Shown: piece by piece, positions 9,250-18,578 of the stretch
Layout of the letters: every line of letters starts with the position of its first letter
Numbering within the stretch: position 1 is the first letter of the stretch
NCBI GenBank assembly: GCA_013694695.1
Contig: JACDBX010000074.1
Coordinates: 1 to 33,073, forward strand
DNA from: Gemmatimonadales bacterium
Lineage (GTDB): Bacteria; Gemmatimonadota; Gemmatimonadetes; Gemmatimonadales; GWC2-71-9
Length of the DNA stretch: 33,073 bases
Direction of reading: 5' to 3'
The notes under the pieces: generated by a model
Databases searched by the model: none
Told to the model about the DNA's origin: nothing
The model's input: the letters and a program-made list of their open reading frames with translations, nothing else
Translations under genes and position numbers: made by a program

Positions 9250-10421
9250 GCACCGTGGCGACCGAGCGTCTCTACTATCACGATGCGGCGCTGCTCGATT
9301 TCACGGCGACAGCGCTCGAAGTCACCGATTCCTGTCGTGTCGTGCTCGATCGCTCGGCGTTCTACCCGACGTCGGGCGGCCAACCGCACGATACGGGGAC
9401 GATCAACGACATCGCCGTGATTGACGTGATCGACGACGGCGACAGCGTGATCCATGTGCTGGAGGCGCCGCTCGCGTCGGGTCCGGTGCACGGCCTGGTC
9501 AACCGCGACCGGCGCATCGATCACATGCAGCAGCACACCGCGCAGCACCTTCTCTCGGCGCTCGGCGAGGACCTCTTCGGGTGGCGCACGGCAAGCGTGC
9601 ATTTCGGGGCGACTCATTCGACCATCGAGTACGAAACGGCGCATGCGCTGCCAGCGCAGCTCAAGCAGATCGAGGACCGAGCCAACGCGGTGGTCGCCGA
9701 GGCAAGGCCGGTTGTGGTGAATGTTGAGGCGGCGGAATCGGCCGCCGGGTTGCGGAAGGCCAGCGATCGGCGCGGCGAGTTGCGCGTGATCACGATCGAG
9801 GGGATCGACCGGAGTGCATGCGGCGGGACGCATGTGTCGCGCACCTCCGAGATCGGCGCGGTGTACCATGTGGGAGTGGAGCGGATCAGGGGGCACATCA
9901 GGGTGGCGTTCGTGGCTGGGCACCGCACCCTGCAGCGGCTCCAGCAGCGGGACGCGCTGTTGCAGCAGGTGGCCGGTTCCCTCGCCTGCGCAATCGACGA
10001 TGCTGGTATCGTGGCTGCCAATCGCGCAAACGAGCTCGCTCGGCTGACCCGCGAGCACGATCTCGCCGAGGACGCGCTCGCTGCGGCCCGGTTCGAGCTT
10101 CTCAGTGCCGCGACGCCGCCGGGCCGGGACGGTGTGAGGCGGATAGTGTACCGGGTCGATCAGGGAGAACTTGGGCGGGCGCGGCGGATCGCCAAGGTGG
10201 CGGGAAGCGGATCGGGCGTGGTATTCATCGCAATGGCCCCCGCGCCGCCATCGATCGTTGTTGGGGCGAGTGAGGATTCGGGGATGGATGCCGGGTCGGC
10301 GCTCAAGGCAGCGCTCGATGCGGCGGGTGGGCGCGGTGGTGGTTCTCCCCGCTACGCGCAGGGTGCGGCGCCCGATCCCGCCCTGATGCGTGCCGTCGTC
10401 GATCGCCTTGCATCGCCATGA
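9246..10421 (+). CDS. AlaX-like alanyl-tRNA editing protein with DHHA1-like C-terminus
   Basis: DRSAFYPTSGGQPHDTG, HMQQHTAQHLLSA, RSACGGTHVSRTSEIG, C-terminal GGRGGGSPRYAQGAA; no aminoacylation domain; GTG start overlapping the MOSC stop. Confidence 0.92.
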   Translation: MSTVATERLYYHDAALLDFTATALEVTDSCRVVLDRSAFYPTSGGQPHDTGTINDIAVIDVIDDGDSVIHVLEAPLASGPVHGLVNRDRRIDHMQQHTAQHLLSALGEDLFGWRTASVHFGATHSTIEYETAHALPAQLKQIEDRANAVVAEARPVVVNVEAAESAAGLRKASDRRGELRVITIEGIDRSACGGTHVSRTSEIGAVYHVGVERIRGHIRVAFVAGHRTLQRLQQRDALLQQVAGSLACAIDDAGIVAANRANELARLTREHDLAEDALAAARFELLSAATPPGRDGVRRIVYRVDQGELGRARRIAKVAGSGSGVVFIAMAPAPPSIVVGASEDSGMDAGSALKAALDAAGGRGGGSPRYAQGAAPDPALMRAVVDRLASP

Positions 10422-10496
10422 TGTGACCCGGGTTCGCCGGCCAAGGTTATTCCGGTGCCTTCCCAACCTGCCGTTTCCCTGACACTGGAGCACGCC

Positions 10497-11918
10497 GTGC
10501 GCCGGATTGTCGTCGTCGCCCTGCTCGCGGGATGTGCCGCCGAGCCAGCATCTGCACCCGCGCTGGTCACGCCACCCACGGTGGAGCGCGGCAGCAACCA
10601 GACCGGCACCCCCGGATACCTGCTGGCAGATTCCCTGGAGGTCAGGGTCGTCGATGCCAACGGCGAACCGGTTCGAGGCGTGGCCGTCACCTGGGAAACC
10701 CAGCCCACCAACGGGGTGGTGTCGCCCGGGTCGCCGGTCACGAACGCCGATGGCGTCGCGCGGGCGGCGTGGCGGATGCCATCAGGCGAGGGAACGCATT
10801 GGGCGTCGGCGCGTGTCGGCTCACAACCGGCGGCCCGCTTCGCAGCGCATGTGGCCAGTGCAGAGCTGAACGCCGTGGGTGGGACTGCGGATGCACTCTG
10901 TGGAGTCACCCTCCTTGGCGCGATTCGATGCTGGCGCCCACCGGCCCGCGACTCGATCCCGGTATCGGGCGTTGTTGCCACCACCGATCGCACCGTCACG
11001 CTTGCATTTGCGCGCGACAAATGGTGTGCGGTGTCGGTGACGGGACGGATCACCTGCTTCACGATCGCTGACCTGTACCGAACCGGGGCATTTGCTCCGG
11101 CCCAGGCCTTTGCATCACTCCTCACGTCGTTCGGCCCGCAACTTGTCTCGCTCGCCGCCGCGTCCGATGGCGAGTCGCCGCCGGTGTTCTGCGGCCTCAC
11201 CAGCGGGGGCGAGGCGTGGTGCTGGGGGAACAACGCGCACGGGCAGATGGGAAACGGGACGATCGGTGGCGAGGTCGAGCTGCCCGTCAGCGTGACGATT
11301 CCCGAGACGTTCCGCGAGATCGACGTGTCGGAGCAGTCGGCGTGCGGGATCACCCTTTCGGGTGCGCCATGGTGCTGGGGAAGCAACGCCACCGCGCTGA
11401 TCGGCCCGCAGGGCGGCCTCACCGGTTCGTTGGTCCCGCGCGCCGTGGTGACGCCGGACCGCTACTTCACGATGGCGCTCACCTCGCGCGGCACGGCGTG
11501 CGGCATTCGCGGGACAGGGCAGGCGGCCTGCTGGGGCCGGGCAACGCGCGACGCCCTGGGCCGCCCGGGAGTGACCGCTGACGATCCGGTGCCGAGGGCG
11601 ATCACTTCCGACAACGTGCTGGTGTCGATTGCGCGCAATGGCGCGGGCTTCAGCGCGGTCAGCATCGATCGCGAGCTCGTTATCTGGGGACCGGTGCCGA
11701 ATGGCACCTCGGTCGAGGGGGCGGGCTACACCACAGCCACGCGGATCCTGTTCGACGAGCGATTCATCGGCATGCTTCGCGGCGGAACCAACGGCTACAG
11801 TTGCATGCGATCGCTCTTCGGTGGTGCGCGCTGCGTTGATATCTATGTGCTCGGCCCCGCGGCGCTGCGCGAGACGGCATCGATTGCCCGCCCGGCGCAG
11901 TTCGGTGTGCCCCGCTGA
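10497..11918 (+). CDS. Secreted/lipoprotein-like protein with N-terminal Ig-like (Big_1-type) domain and RCC1-like repeats
   Basis: VALLAGCAAEP lipobox; VRVVDANGEPVRGVAVTWETQPTNGVVSPGSPVTNADGVARAAWRMP Big_1-like; CWGNNAHGQMGNGT, CWGSNA RCC1-like repeats. ATG at 10455 is an alternative start. Confidence 0.8.
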   Translation: MRRIVVVALLAGCAAEPASAPALVTPPTVERGSNQTGTPGYLLADSLEVRVVDANGEPVRGVAVTWETQPTNGVVSPGSPVTNADGVARAAWRMPSGEGTHWASARVGSQPAARFAAHVASAELNAVGGTADALCGVTLLGAIRCWRPPARDSIPVSGVVATTDRTVTLAFARDKWCAVSVTGRITCFTIADLYRTGAFAPAQAFASLLTSFGPQLVSLAAASDGESPPVFCGLTSGGEAWCWGNNAHGQMGNGTIGGEVELPVSVTIPETFREIDVSEQSACGITLSGAPWCWGSNATALIGPQGGLTGSLVPRAVVTPDRYFTMALTSRGTACGIRGTGQAACWGRATRDALGRPGVTADDPVPRAITSDNVLVSIARNGAGFSAVSIDRELVIWGPVPNGTSVEGAGYTTATRILFDERFIGMLRGGTNGYSCMRSLFGGARCVDIYVLGPAALRETASIARPAQFGVPR

Positions 11919-11986
11919 CCTGCGACGAGGGTTAATTTCCCCCGAGGTCGGCGGGCGTCGGCCATTCGCTTCAACGCGGAGACTGG

Positions 11987-12709
11987 ATGTTGCTGGTGCT
12001 TGCCTCGCTGCTTTTCCTGAACCCCCCTGCCGACACGATCACGACCAAACCCGATAATTCGGTGCGATTCACCGGTGATGCGGGCTATGTCGCGACGTCG
12101 GGCAACTCGTCCGTCCAGACGCTGAACGTCGGCTACAAGGTCGCCGCCAAGGTCGGTAGCTGGGCGTTCAACCAGCAGTTCGCCGTGGTGCATGGCAAGA
12201 ACAGGGGTGCCACGGTCACGGCGCTCTGGCGCGGCTCGATCCGCGCCGACTACAGCCTGAGCGCGACCACCACCACGTACGGCCTGCTCAACTATGAGCG
12301 GAACATCTTTGCCGGCCTCGACTCGCGGGTCAGCACGGTGGCGGGAGTGTCGGCGGTGGTCGCCGAGGATGAACGGAACAGGTTGGCACTGGAGGCGGGG
12401 GTGTCGCTCACCGCCCAGCGCGGCATCGCGCCGCGCGGCCGCGATCTCGACTTCCTCGGTGGGCGCGCCGCGACATCGTACCTGCATCGGTTGGGACCCA
12501 AGGCATCGTTCACCCAGCTTGTCGAGTTGCTGCCCAACTTTCGCGAGAGCGAGGACCTGCGCGTGAACAGCGAAAGCACGCTCCTGGCGCCGATCACCCG
12601 ACAGATCGGGCTCAAGCTCTCCTTCGTCATTCGGTACGACGGCCTTCCGGAAATGGGATTCATGACGACCGACCGACTCTTTACCTCCGGCGTGCAGGTC
12701 ACGCTGTGA
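11987..12709 (+). CDS. DUF481 (YdiY-like) outer-membrane beta-barrel protein
   Basis: FTGDAGYVATSGNSSVQTLNVGYKVAAKVGSWAFNQQ...ADYSLSATTTTYGLLNYERNIFAGLDSRV. Confidence 0.85.
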   Translation: MLLVLASLLFLNPPADTITTKPDNSVRFTGDAGYVATSGNSSVQTLNVGYKVAAKVGSWAFNQQFAVVHGKNRGATVTALWRGSIRADYSLSATTTTYGLLNYERNIFAGLDSRVSTVAGVSAVVAEDERNRLALEAGVSLTAQRGIAPRGRDLDFLGGRAATSYLHRLGPKASFTQLVELLPNFRESEDLRVNSESTLLAPITRQIGLKLSFVIRYDGLPEMGFMTTDRLFTSGVQVTL

Positions 12710-13923
12710 GCAGACGGAGACGTGGTGCCGCGGCCATGGCGCTGTTCGCTGCTGTCGCGTGCGGCGACGATGCTGGTCGGTCGGGCCGCACCACGGTGGA
12801 TTCCGCCGGCGTCAGGGTCGTGACCTCGACCATCCCGGTCTGGGGCGACAGCGCGGCGTGGACGATCGACTCGGTGCCACTCCTGGCGATCGGCGATCCC
12901 ACCCGTCCCGCGGCCGCCCTCCTGATCGATATCGTGGGCGTGCGCCTGCTCGACGACGGCCGATTCGCCCTGTTGAGCAACGAGGAGAAGGCGATTCTCT
13001 ACTTCGACTCGAGCGGCCTCCCGGTGGGGCGCGCAGGCGGACGCGGCAACGGAACCGGCGAGTTCCATCAGGTCACCCTGATCGGCACGGTATCCGACTC
13101 GATCCTGGTGTGGGACCACGAACTCGATCGCGGTACGATGTTCAGCCCCGGTGGTCGACCGGTGCGCACCTTTTCGCTCACCGGGGATTCCGGGTCGCGT
13201 TACGGCTACGCGCCGGCCGCTCGCTTCGACAACGGCGATCTCCTCGTTGCCGCACGGGTCGGTGCCACCCTCGGCGAACGCACGGGCAGCAGGCGTGACC
13301 CCGTGCCGCTCCGACGCGCAACTGCGAGCGGCCTGGTGGGCGAGCAGGTCATCGTGGTGCCGGGCAACGAGCTGCTGGTGGTTTCGACCACCCAGCACGT
13401 CTCGGCGATGGAGCGACCGTTCGGCCGACGCACCCTGATCGGGACCAACCGCGACGAGGTGAGGGTCACGACCGGCGAACGTGACGAGGTGATGGTGGTG
13501 CGGCCCAACGGCCAAAAGGGCCAGGTGTGGCGAATCGATCGTCCCGGCCGCGCCGTCGACTCGTCGGACCGGGCCATCCAGACCGCGCGATACCAGGCGC
13601 AAGCGGCGCAATTGCCAGCGACATTTGCGAGCGCGATGCTGGCTGCCATCGCGGAGGCCGGTGTCCCATCGGAGCTGCCCCCGTTCGATCAGCTCCTGGT
13701 CGATGCCACCGGTGCCACATGGCTGCGCGAGAATGTGGGACCGGTCCGCCGTGATATCGGCCCGCAGCATTGGACCATATTCGACCGGAAGGGGCGATGG
13801 CTGGGGCAGGTGAGCACGCCCGCCGGGCTTGTGGTGCATCAGGTCACGCGGGACCGGATCGTGGGCATCTGGACGGACCTTGACGGTGTACAGCAGGTCC
13901 ACGTCCACGCGTTGCGCCGCTGA
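12706..13923 (+). CDS. Hypothetical lipoprotein, predicted 6-bladed beta-propeller
   Basis: ALFAAVACGDDAG lipobox; repeated GxxVGRAGGRGNGTGEF / DxxGRWLGQVSTPAG patterns; GTGA overlap with upstream gene. Confidence 0.6.
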   Translation: MSRRRRGAAAMALFAAVACGDDAGRSGRTTVDSAGVRVVTSTIPVWGDSAAWTIDSVPLLAIGDPTRPAAALLIDIVGVRLLDDGRFALLSNEEKAILYFDSSGLPVGRAGGRGNGTGEFHQVTLIGTVSDSILVWDHELDRGTMFSPGGRPVRTFSLTGDSGSRYGYAPAARFDNGDLLVAARVGATLGERTGSRRDPVPLRRATASGLVGEQVIVVPGNELLVVSTTQHVSAMERPFGRRTLIGTNRDEVRVTTGERDEVMVVRPNGQKGQVWRIDRPGRAVDSSDRAIQTARYQAQAAQLPATFASAMLAAIAEAGVPSELPPFDQLLVDATGATWLRENVGPVRRDIGPQHWTIFDRKGRWLGQVSTPAGLVVHQVTRDRIVGIWTDLDGVQQVHVHALRR

Positions 13924-14067
13924 CGCTTGCGTCCCAACAGCTTCAGTCGTACGCTCAGCTGGTCTCGCGATCTTCTGAACCGGGCCTCTCACGATGCCTT
14001 CCCGTGGGTCGCCTGCGCATCCTTGCCCGCTCGACGCCCCGGAGCACGTTGTTTGAAGGTCGCCACC

Positions 14068-14625
14068 ATGAACACGTTCGAGGAGTGGATGATGGCCGAT
14101 GACCTCCGATACCCCACCGGGCGGTTTGTACCGCCGTCAAGCTGGACCGACGCGGCCACGGCGGAATCGCGCGCTGCAATCGCTGCGCTCCCTGCGGCGC
14201 TCCGGCGCGCGGTGGACGGACTCGACGACCGCCAGCTCGACACGCCCTACCGCGACGACGGCTGGACGGTGCGCCAGGTGGTGCACCACGTGCTCGACAG
14301 CCATGTCAATGCCTACTGCCGCTTCAAGCTGGCGATGACCGAAGATGAGCCCACGATCAAGCCGTACCAGGAGGCGCGCTGGGCCGAGCTGCCGGACGGG
14401 CGCACCGGGTCGGTGGAACCATCACTCGACGCACTGGAGGGGCTGCACGTGCGGTGGTGCCGATTCCTCGATGGGATGTCGACCAGCGACTGGGATCGCG
14501 GCTTCCATCACCCCGAGCACGGCGAGTTGATCCCGCTCGGTCGCACCATCGCGATGTATGCGTGGCACGGCCGGCACCATGTTGGTCACATCACCGCACT
14601 GCGCGATCGGGAGGGCTGGAAATGA
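14068..14625 (+). CDS. DinB/YfiT family putative metal-dependent hydrolase/thiol transferase
   Basis: DDLRYPTGRF, GWTVRQVVHHVLDSHVNAYCRFKLA, MYAWHGRHHVGHI. Confidence 0.9.
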   Translation: MNTFEEWMMADDLRYPTGRFVPPSSWTDAATAESRAAIAALPAALRRAVDGLDDRQLDTPYRDDGWTVRQVVHHVLDSHVNAYCRFKLAMTEDEPTIKPYQEARWAELPDGRTGSVEPSLDALEGLHVRWCRFLDGMSTSDWDRGFHHPEHGELIPLGRTIAMYAWHGRHHVGHITALRDREGWK

Positions 14626-15116
14626 TGCGATTTGCTCTTGCTGCTGGGCTGCTCTCCGCGTGCGCCTCGCCCCCGAACGGCCGGGCACCCGATGCCGCCA
14701 CATCGCCGTCCGCGACAATCGACACGAACCGTGTGCAGGTGTTGGCGGCGTTCCAGCAATCAGGATGGGAACAGGCCACTACCCTCGTCATCGATGACCA
14801 ACCTGCGCTTGTCTCCGCGTGGAATGTCGCGCATGCAGGGATGTCGGATGTCCCGCCGGTGCCGACGGTGGATCTCACCCGTGATCGGGCCGTGGTCGTG
14901 GCCGTCGGGATGCGCAGCAGCGGTGGATATGTGCTGGAGCTGGGGGAGCATCGGGTCTCGGAGGACACGCTGGTGATCGGCGTCGTGCTGCAGCGGCCCG
15001 GTGCCAACTGCGCCACCACGGCCCAACTCACCGCGCCGGCGATCTTCCTGGCTGTCCCCCGCACCGCGGTCACGCCAAGGGTCGCGATGTCGGAACGCGA
15101 TGGCCCATCCTGCTGA
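14622..15116 (+). CDS. PrcB-like C-terminal domain lipoprotein
   Basis: LLSACASP lipobox; DRAVVVAVGMRSSGGYVLELGEHRVSEDTLVIGVVLQRPG...AIFLAVPRT. Confidence 0.65.
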   Translation: MMRFALAAGLLSACASPPNGRAPDAATSPSATIDTNRVQVLAAFQQSGWEQATTLVIDDQPALVSAWNVAHAGMSDVPPVPTVDLTRDRAVVVAVGMRSSGGYVLELGEHRVSEDTLVIGVVLQRPGANCATTAQLTAPAIFLAVPRTAVTPRVAMSERDGPSC

Positions 15117-15143
15117 ACCCGATTTCAATCTTCGGAGGCCTGC

Positions 15144-15503
15144 TTGGAACGACGCATAACGAGCATCGGTGGCATCGTCCTGTATGCCGATCACGCAGAC
15201 GTGCTGGCGCACTGGTACGAGAAACATCTCGGGCTCTACTTCCAGCGCGAGCCCGGGTCTCATGAGTGGTGGTGCGAGTTTCCCGGTCGCATGTCATTCG
15301 CGATTCACCAGACCAAGCACCCTGTGGGCCATGAACGGCGCCTGATCGAGATCACGTGGTGCGTCGAGGACCTCGACGACGTCCTGGAGCGCCTCTGCGA
15401 ACTGGGTGTGTCGCCTCGTGAGCGCCAGGAAACGGTCGATGGTGACTACGCGTGGTTCGACGATCCCGAGGGGAACCGCGTGGAACTCTGGCAGCGCTCC
15501 TGA
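15144..15503 (+). CDS. VOC family (glyoxalase-like) protein
   Basis: RRITSIGGIVLYADHADVLAHWYEKHLGLYFQREPGSHEWWCEFPG ... YAWFDDPEGNRVELWQ. Confidence 0.92.
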   Translation: MERRITSIGGIVLYADHADVLAHWYEKHLGLYFQREPGSHEWWCEFPGRMSFAIHQTKHPVGHERRLIEITWCVEDLDDVLERLCELGVSPRERQETVDGDYAWFDDPEGNRVELWQRS

Positions 15504-15518
15504 GCGAAATTCCCCGGT

Positions 15519-16991
15519 TCAGCGCGAACGGAGCATCTCGATCACCGCGACACGGATGTCGCGGTGAGGCTGCACCGGGCCGAGATCGGGATTTCCGGGC
15601 TTGAGCCAGTCCAGGCCGGTCTCGCGCCCGGTCAGCAGGAAGTCAGTGGTCGCCACTCGGTAGGTTCGCGCGCGGTCGATCGGTACGCCGCCCACCAGCC
15701 ATCTCGTGCCTTCGCGCGCCGCGCCCGCTGCGTGCAGGTAGCCCCCACTCCCACGGTTGGCCTCGCCCTGCGTGAGCACCCGATCAAGCAGCGAACCGGT
15801 CATCGTCGTCTCCACCACATTGCCGCCGAAGGGCAGGATGCGGATCACGTCGTACTGCGTGACGACGCCGGCCGGGATCACGTCATCGATCCGGATCGAT
15901 CCACCATTCATCACGCCCACGTCGGCACCCGGCACCTCGCGACGCAGCGCCTCGGCGATGAGTGCGGTGAGCGGCCCGGGGCGAGTCCTTACAACCGCTT
16001 CACGGCCGTCAAGCGGCTCGTCGATCGTCGCCACCGCCGCACCGGGTTCCAGGCCTTCCGCCCGGTATGCCGCATCGCTGCGCGCCACCCATTCGGCGAC
16101 CTCTCGTCCCACGTCAGGCGATTCCGCAATCGCGCTGTCGAGCACGCGCAGGTTCGATTGCACCAGTGGCGCCGCTCCCCCGCTCGGCCACGTCAGGGTG
16201 ACGACCGCAACGGTCCGCACGTTGGCGTCGGCCTTGATGATCGGCGTGAATCGCGGACCCCGCCGCACCACATGATTTTCATGCTCGTGCCCGCCGAGAA
16301 TGACGGTGATCGCCGGCAGCGCTTCGGCGAGGAGCTGATCCTGTGCGAGCGTCAGGTGGGTGAGGGCGACGATCGCATCGACGCTATCGCCGAACTCGGC
16401 GATCTCCCGCCGCGCCGCGACCATCGGGTCCTCGAAACGGACCCACGCAGGGCGATTGCTGTTGATCGTGAGGCCGATCATCCCGATGCGCAGTTCGCCG
16501 CGGCGAGTGGGCACGCGCATGATCCCGTTGCGGACAGTGCCGTGAAAGCGGTTGCCGGCAGAATCGGTGACATTGCTTGCCACGATCCGAAACCGTGACT
16601 CCGAAAGCCGCTGGCGGAACTCCGACTCGCGCAAGTCGAACTCATGGTTGCCGAGCACCGCCCAGTCGACGCCCACAGCGTTGAGCGTGGCCACCATCTG
16701 CCGCCCTGCGAGGCGCTGGCCATCGACCACCGCGAGTCCCATCGCGGAGGGCGAGAGATAGTCGCCGCCCAAGGTGGTGATCACTGTCGAGGATGAGGCA
16801 ACGAGCTCTCGCCGGATCGTCGCGAAACGCGCCAGTCCACCGCTCGCCCCGCCAGCCACGGGGGTGATCTCATAGATGTCGTTGAAGTGCAGGAACGTGA
16901 CGGTGGGCCCGGATTCGGGGCTTCGCGGGCTGGTGGCGAGTCCCGACGCACAACCGGTGAGGGCCAGCAAAAGCAGGAAATATCGGGACAT
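15519..16991 (-). CDS. 5'-nucleotidase / metallophosphoesterase (UshA-like) lipoprotein
   Basis: LLALTGCASG lipobox; VTFLHFNDIYEITP, LGGDYLSPSAMG, WAVLGNHEFDL, VGVMNGGSIRIDDVIPAGVVTQYDVIRILPFGGNVV. Confidence 0.93.
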   Translation of the reverse strand: MSRYFLLLLALTGCASGLATSPRSPESGPTVTFLHFNDIYEITPVAGGASGGLARFATIRRELVASSSTVITTLGGDYLSPSAMGLAVVDGQRLAGRQMVATLNAVGVDWAVLGNHEFDLRESEFRQRLSESRFRIVASNVTDSAGNRFHGTVRNGIMRVPTRRGELRIGMIGLTINSNRPAWVRFEDPMVAARREIAEFGDSVDAIVALTHLTLAQDQLLAEALPAITVILGGHEHENHVVRRGPRFTPIIKADANVRTVAVVTLTWPSGGAAPLVQSNLRVLDSAIAESPDVGREVAEWVARSDAAYRAEGLEPGAAVATIDEPLDGREAVVRTRPGPLTALIAEALRREVPGADVGVMNGGSIRIDDVIPAGVVTQYDVIRILPFGGNVVETTMTGSLLDRVLTQGEANRGSGGYLHAAGAAREGTRWLVGGVPIDRARTYRVATTDFLLTGRETGLDWLKPGNPDLGPVQPHRDIRVAVIEMLRSR

Positions 16992-17117
16992 TGGCGGGCC
17001 TCGGTGAATGACCGTCGGAAATCTGTACACCACAGGGGGTGGCATGCCAGCGCCTCTTTGTGCATCGTACCCAGGACGGGACGTCCCAGACGTCATCAAC
17101 CTTATCAGGAAAAAGGC

Positions 17118-18011
17118 ATGCGCAAAGCAATCTTGACGCTCGCCGCGATCGCCACGATCGGCGGGTGCGTTAGCCAGAAGAAGTACGACGAGATGGTCAT
17201 CGAGCAGAGCCGGGTATCGGAGCAGAAGGACTCGCTCGTTTCCGACGTGCTCGCGGCGACACAACTCGTCACCGAGATCAACGCTGATCTCGCCCGCGTG
17301 CAGGGACTGGGCGTGAGTCCCGTCTCGTCGGGTGATCGACCGCTCGCCGGCAAGGCGGAAGAGCGGGCCGCGATGCTCGGCAAGATCCGCGAGGTGATCG
17401 CGCGGCTTGATGCCGCGGAGAAGCAGGTCGAGGACCAGCGCAAGCGCATCGGCACGGTCACCGCCGAGCGGCGCAAGCTCGCGTCGCAGCTGGAGAGCTT
17501 CCAGCGGACGATCGAGGACCTCCGCAGCACCGCGCAGCAGCAGGAGGCGCTCATCACCGAGCAGCGGGTGCAGATCCAGACGCTGTCATCACGCGTCGAC
17601 ACCCTCGCCCGTGCCACCGATTCGCTCACCATCGCAAGGGCAGCGGTCCTCGACACGCTCACGCATGTCGTAGACGAAGCGAACACCGTGTACTACGCGG
17701 TGGGTACAAAGGACGAGCTGATCAAGCGCGGCCTCGTGGTGAGCGAGGGGAGCAAGTTCCTGGTGTTCGGCGGCAAGTCGCTGCAGCCGGCGCGCGACCT
17801 TCGGCCCGAGCTCTTCCAGCGGCTCGATCGTCGCATCGACACGGTGCTCACCGTTCCGGAGCCGACCCGCGAGTATCGGATCGTGACCCGACAGAGCCCG
17901 CAACTCCTCGGTTCGACCGTGCTGCCCAATGGCAAGATCAAGGGTAACCTGCGGATCAGCTCGCCGGCATTCTGGGACAGTGGGAAGTACCTGATCGTCG
18001 TTCGCGACTGA
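17118..18011 (+). CDS. Coiled-coil lipoprotein of unknown function
   Basis: IATIGGCVSQKKYDEM lipobox; long heptad-rich segment (IREVIARLDAAEKQVEDQRKRIGTVTAERRKLASQLESFQRTIEDL). Confidence 0.75.
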   Translation: MRKAILTLAAIATIGGCVSQKKYDEMVIEQSRVSEQKDSLVSDVLAATQLVTEINADLARVQGLGVSPVSSGDRPLAGKAEERAAMLGKIREVIARLDAAEKQVEDQRKRIGTVTAERRKLASQLESFQRTIEDLRSTAQQQEALITEQRVQIQTLSSRVDTLARATDSLTIARAAVLDTLTHVVDEANTVYYAVGTKDELIKRGLVVSEGSKFLVFGGKSLQPARDLRPELFQRLDRRIDTVLTVPEPTREYRIVTRQSPQLLGSTVLPNGKIKGNLRISSPAFWDSGKYLIVVRD

Positions 18012-18030
18012 CCTGCTCCGGAAGGTGGTT

Positions 18031-18063
18031 GTGGGAACGTTCCAGGCCCGGGAGCGTTCCCAC
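18031..18063 (+). terminator. Strong stem-loop (13-bp stem with one G-U, 7-nt loop), candidate terminator or regulatory hairpin
   Basis: GTGGGAACGTTCC-AGGCCCG-GGAGCGTTCCCAC, 20 bp after the lipoprotein stop; only a weak T-tract follows. Confidence 0.5.
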
Positions 18064-18116
18064 TTCTGCTATCTTGGGTTCCCATCCGTTACCCTGTCAT
18101 TTGCTCGAGGCCTTTC

Positions 18117-18578
18117 ATGCGCAACCGGGTCGTGTCAACGCTGATCGCTGCCGCGCTGGTCGGCGGAACCGCCGTCACGGTGGCGGCCGCCCGCTCACCG
18201 GCCCCGATCCCGATGCGGGTGGTCAAGTCGCCCACCTGCGGGTGCTGCCAGAAGTGGGTCGATTACATGAAGACCCAGGGGTTCGCTGTCACGGTCGAGA
18301 ATCGCGATGAGTTCACGGCACTCAAGCGGGCGAACGGCGTGACGCAGGACCTGCAGTCGTGCCACACTGCGTTTGTCGGAAATGTGGTGATCGAGGGGCA
18401 CGTCCCGGCCGACCTGGTCAAGAAGGTGCTCGCCGAGAAGTCGGCGACGGTCAAGGGATTGAGCGTGCCCGGCATGCCGATGGGCTCGCCGGGAATGGAA
18501 GGCCCTGTGTCGCAGCGCTACACCATCTACAGCTTCGACGCGAAGGGGAACGCCAAGCCTTACGCAGTGCGGAACTAG
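18117..18578 (+). CDS. DUF411 domain secreted metal-associated protein
   Basis: MRVVKSPTCGCCQKWVDYMKTQGFAVTVENRDE...GVTQDLQSCHTAFVGNVVIEGHVPADLVKKVL. Confidence 0.95.
   Translation: MRNRVVSTLIAAALVGGTAVTVAAARSPAPIPMRVVKSPTCGCCQKWVDYMKTQGFAVTVENRDEFTALKRANGVTQDLQSCHTAFVGNVVIEGHVPADLVKKVLAEKSATVKGLSVPGMPMGSPGMEGPVSQRYTIYSFDAKGNAKPYAVRN

Noticed and set aside
10497-11918. RCC1 repeats as evidence of eukaryotic gene transfer
   Set aside because: RCC1-like repeats are common in secreted bacterial proteins; CWG-type repeats do not imply a eukaryotic origin.
12292-13992. 566-aa - strand ORF
   Set aside because: Antisense to DUF481 and propeller genes; no domain pattern.
17078-17087. GGGACGTCCC palindrome between the nucleotidase and lipoprotein genes
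   Set aside because: Single 10-bp palindrome in GC-rich DNA with no supporting context; too weak to list.
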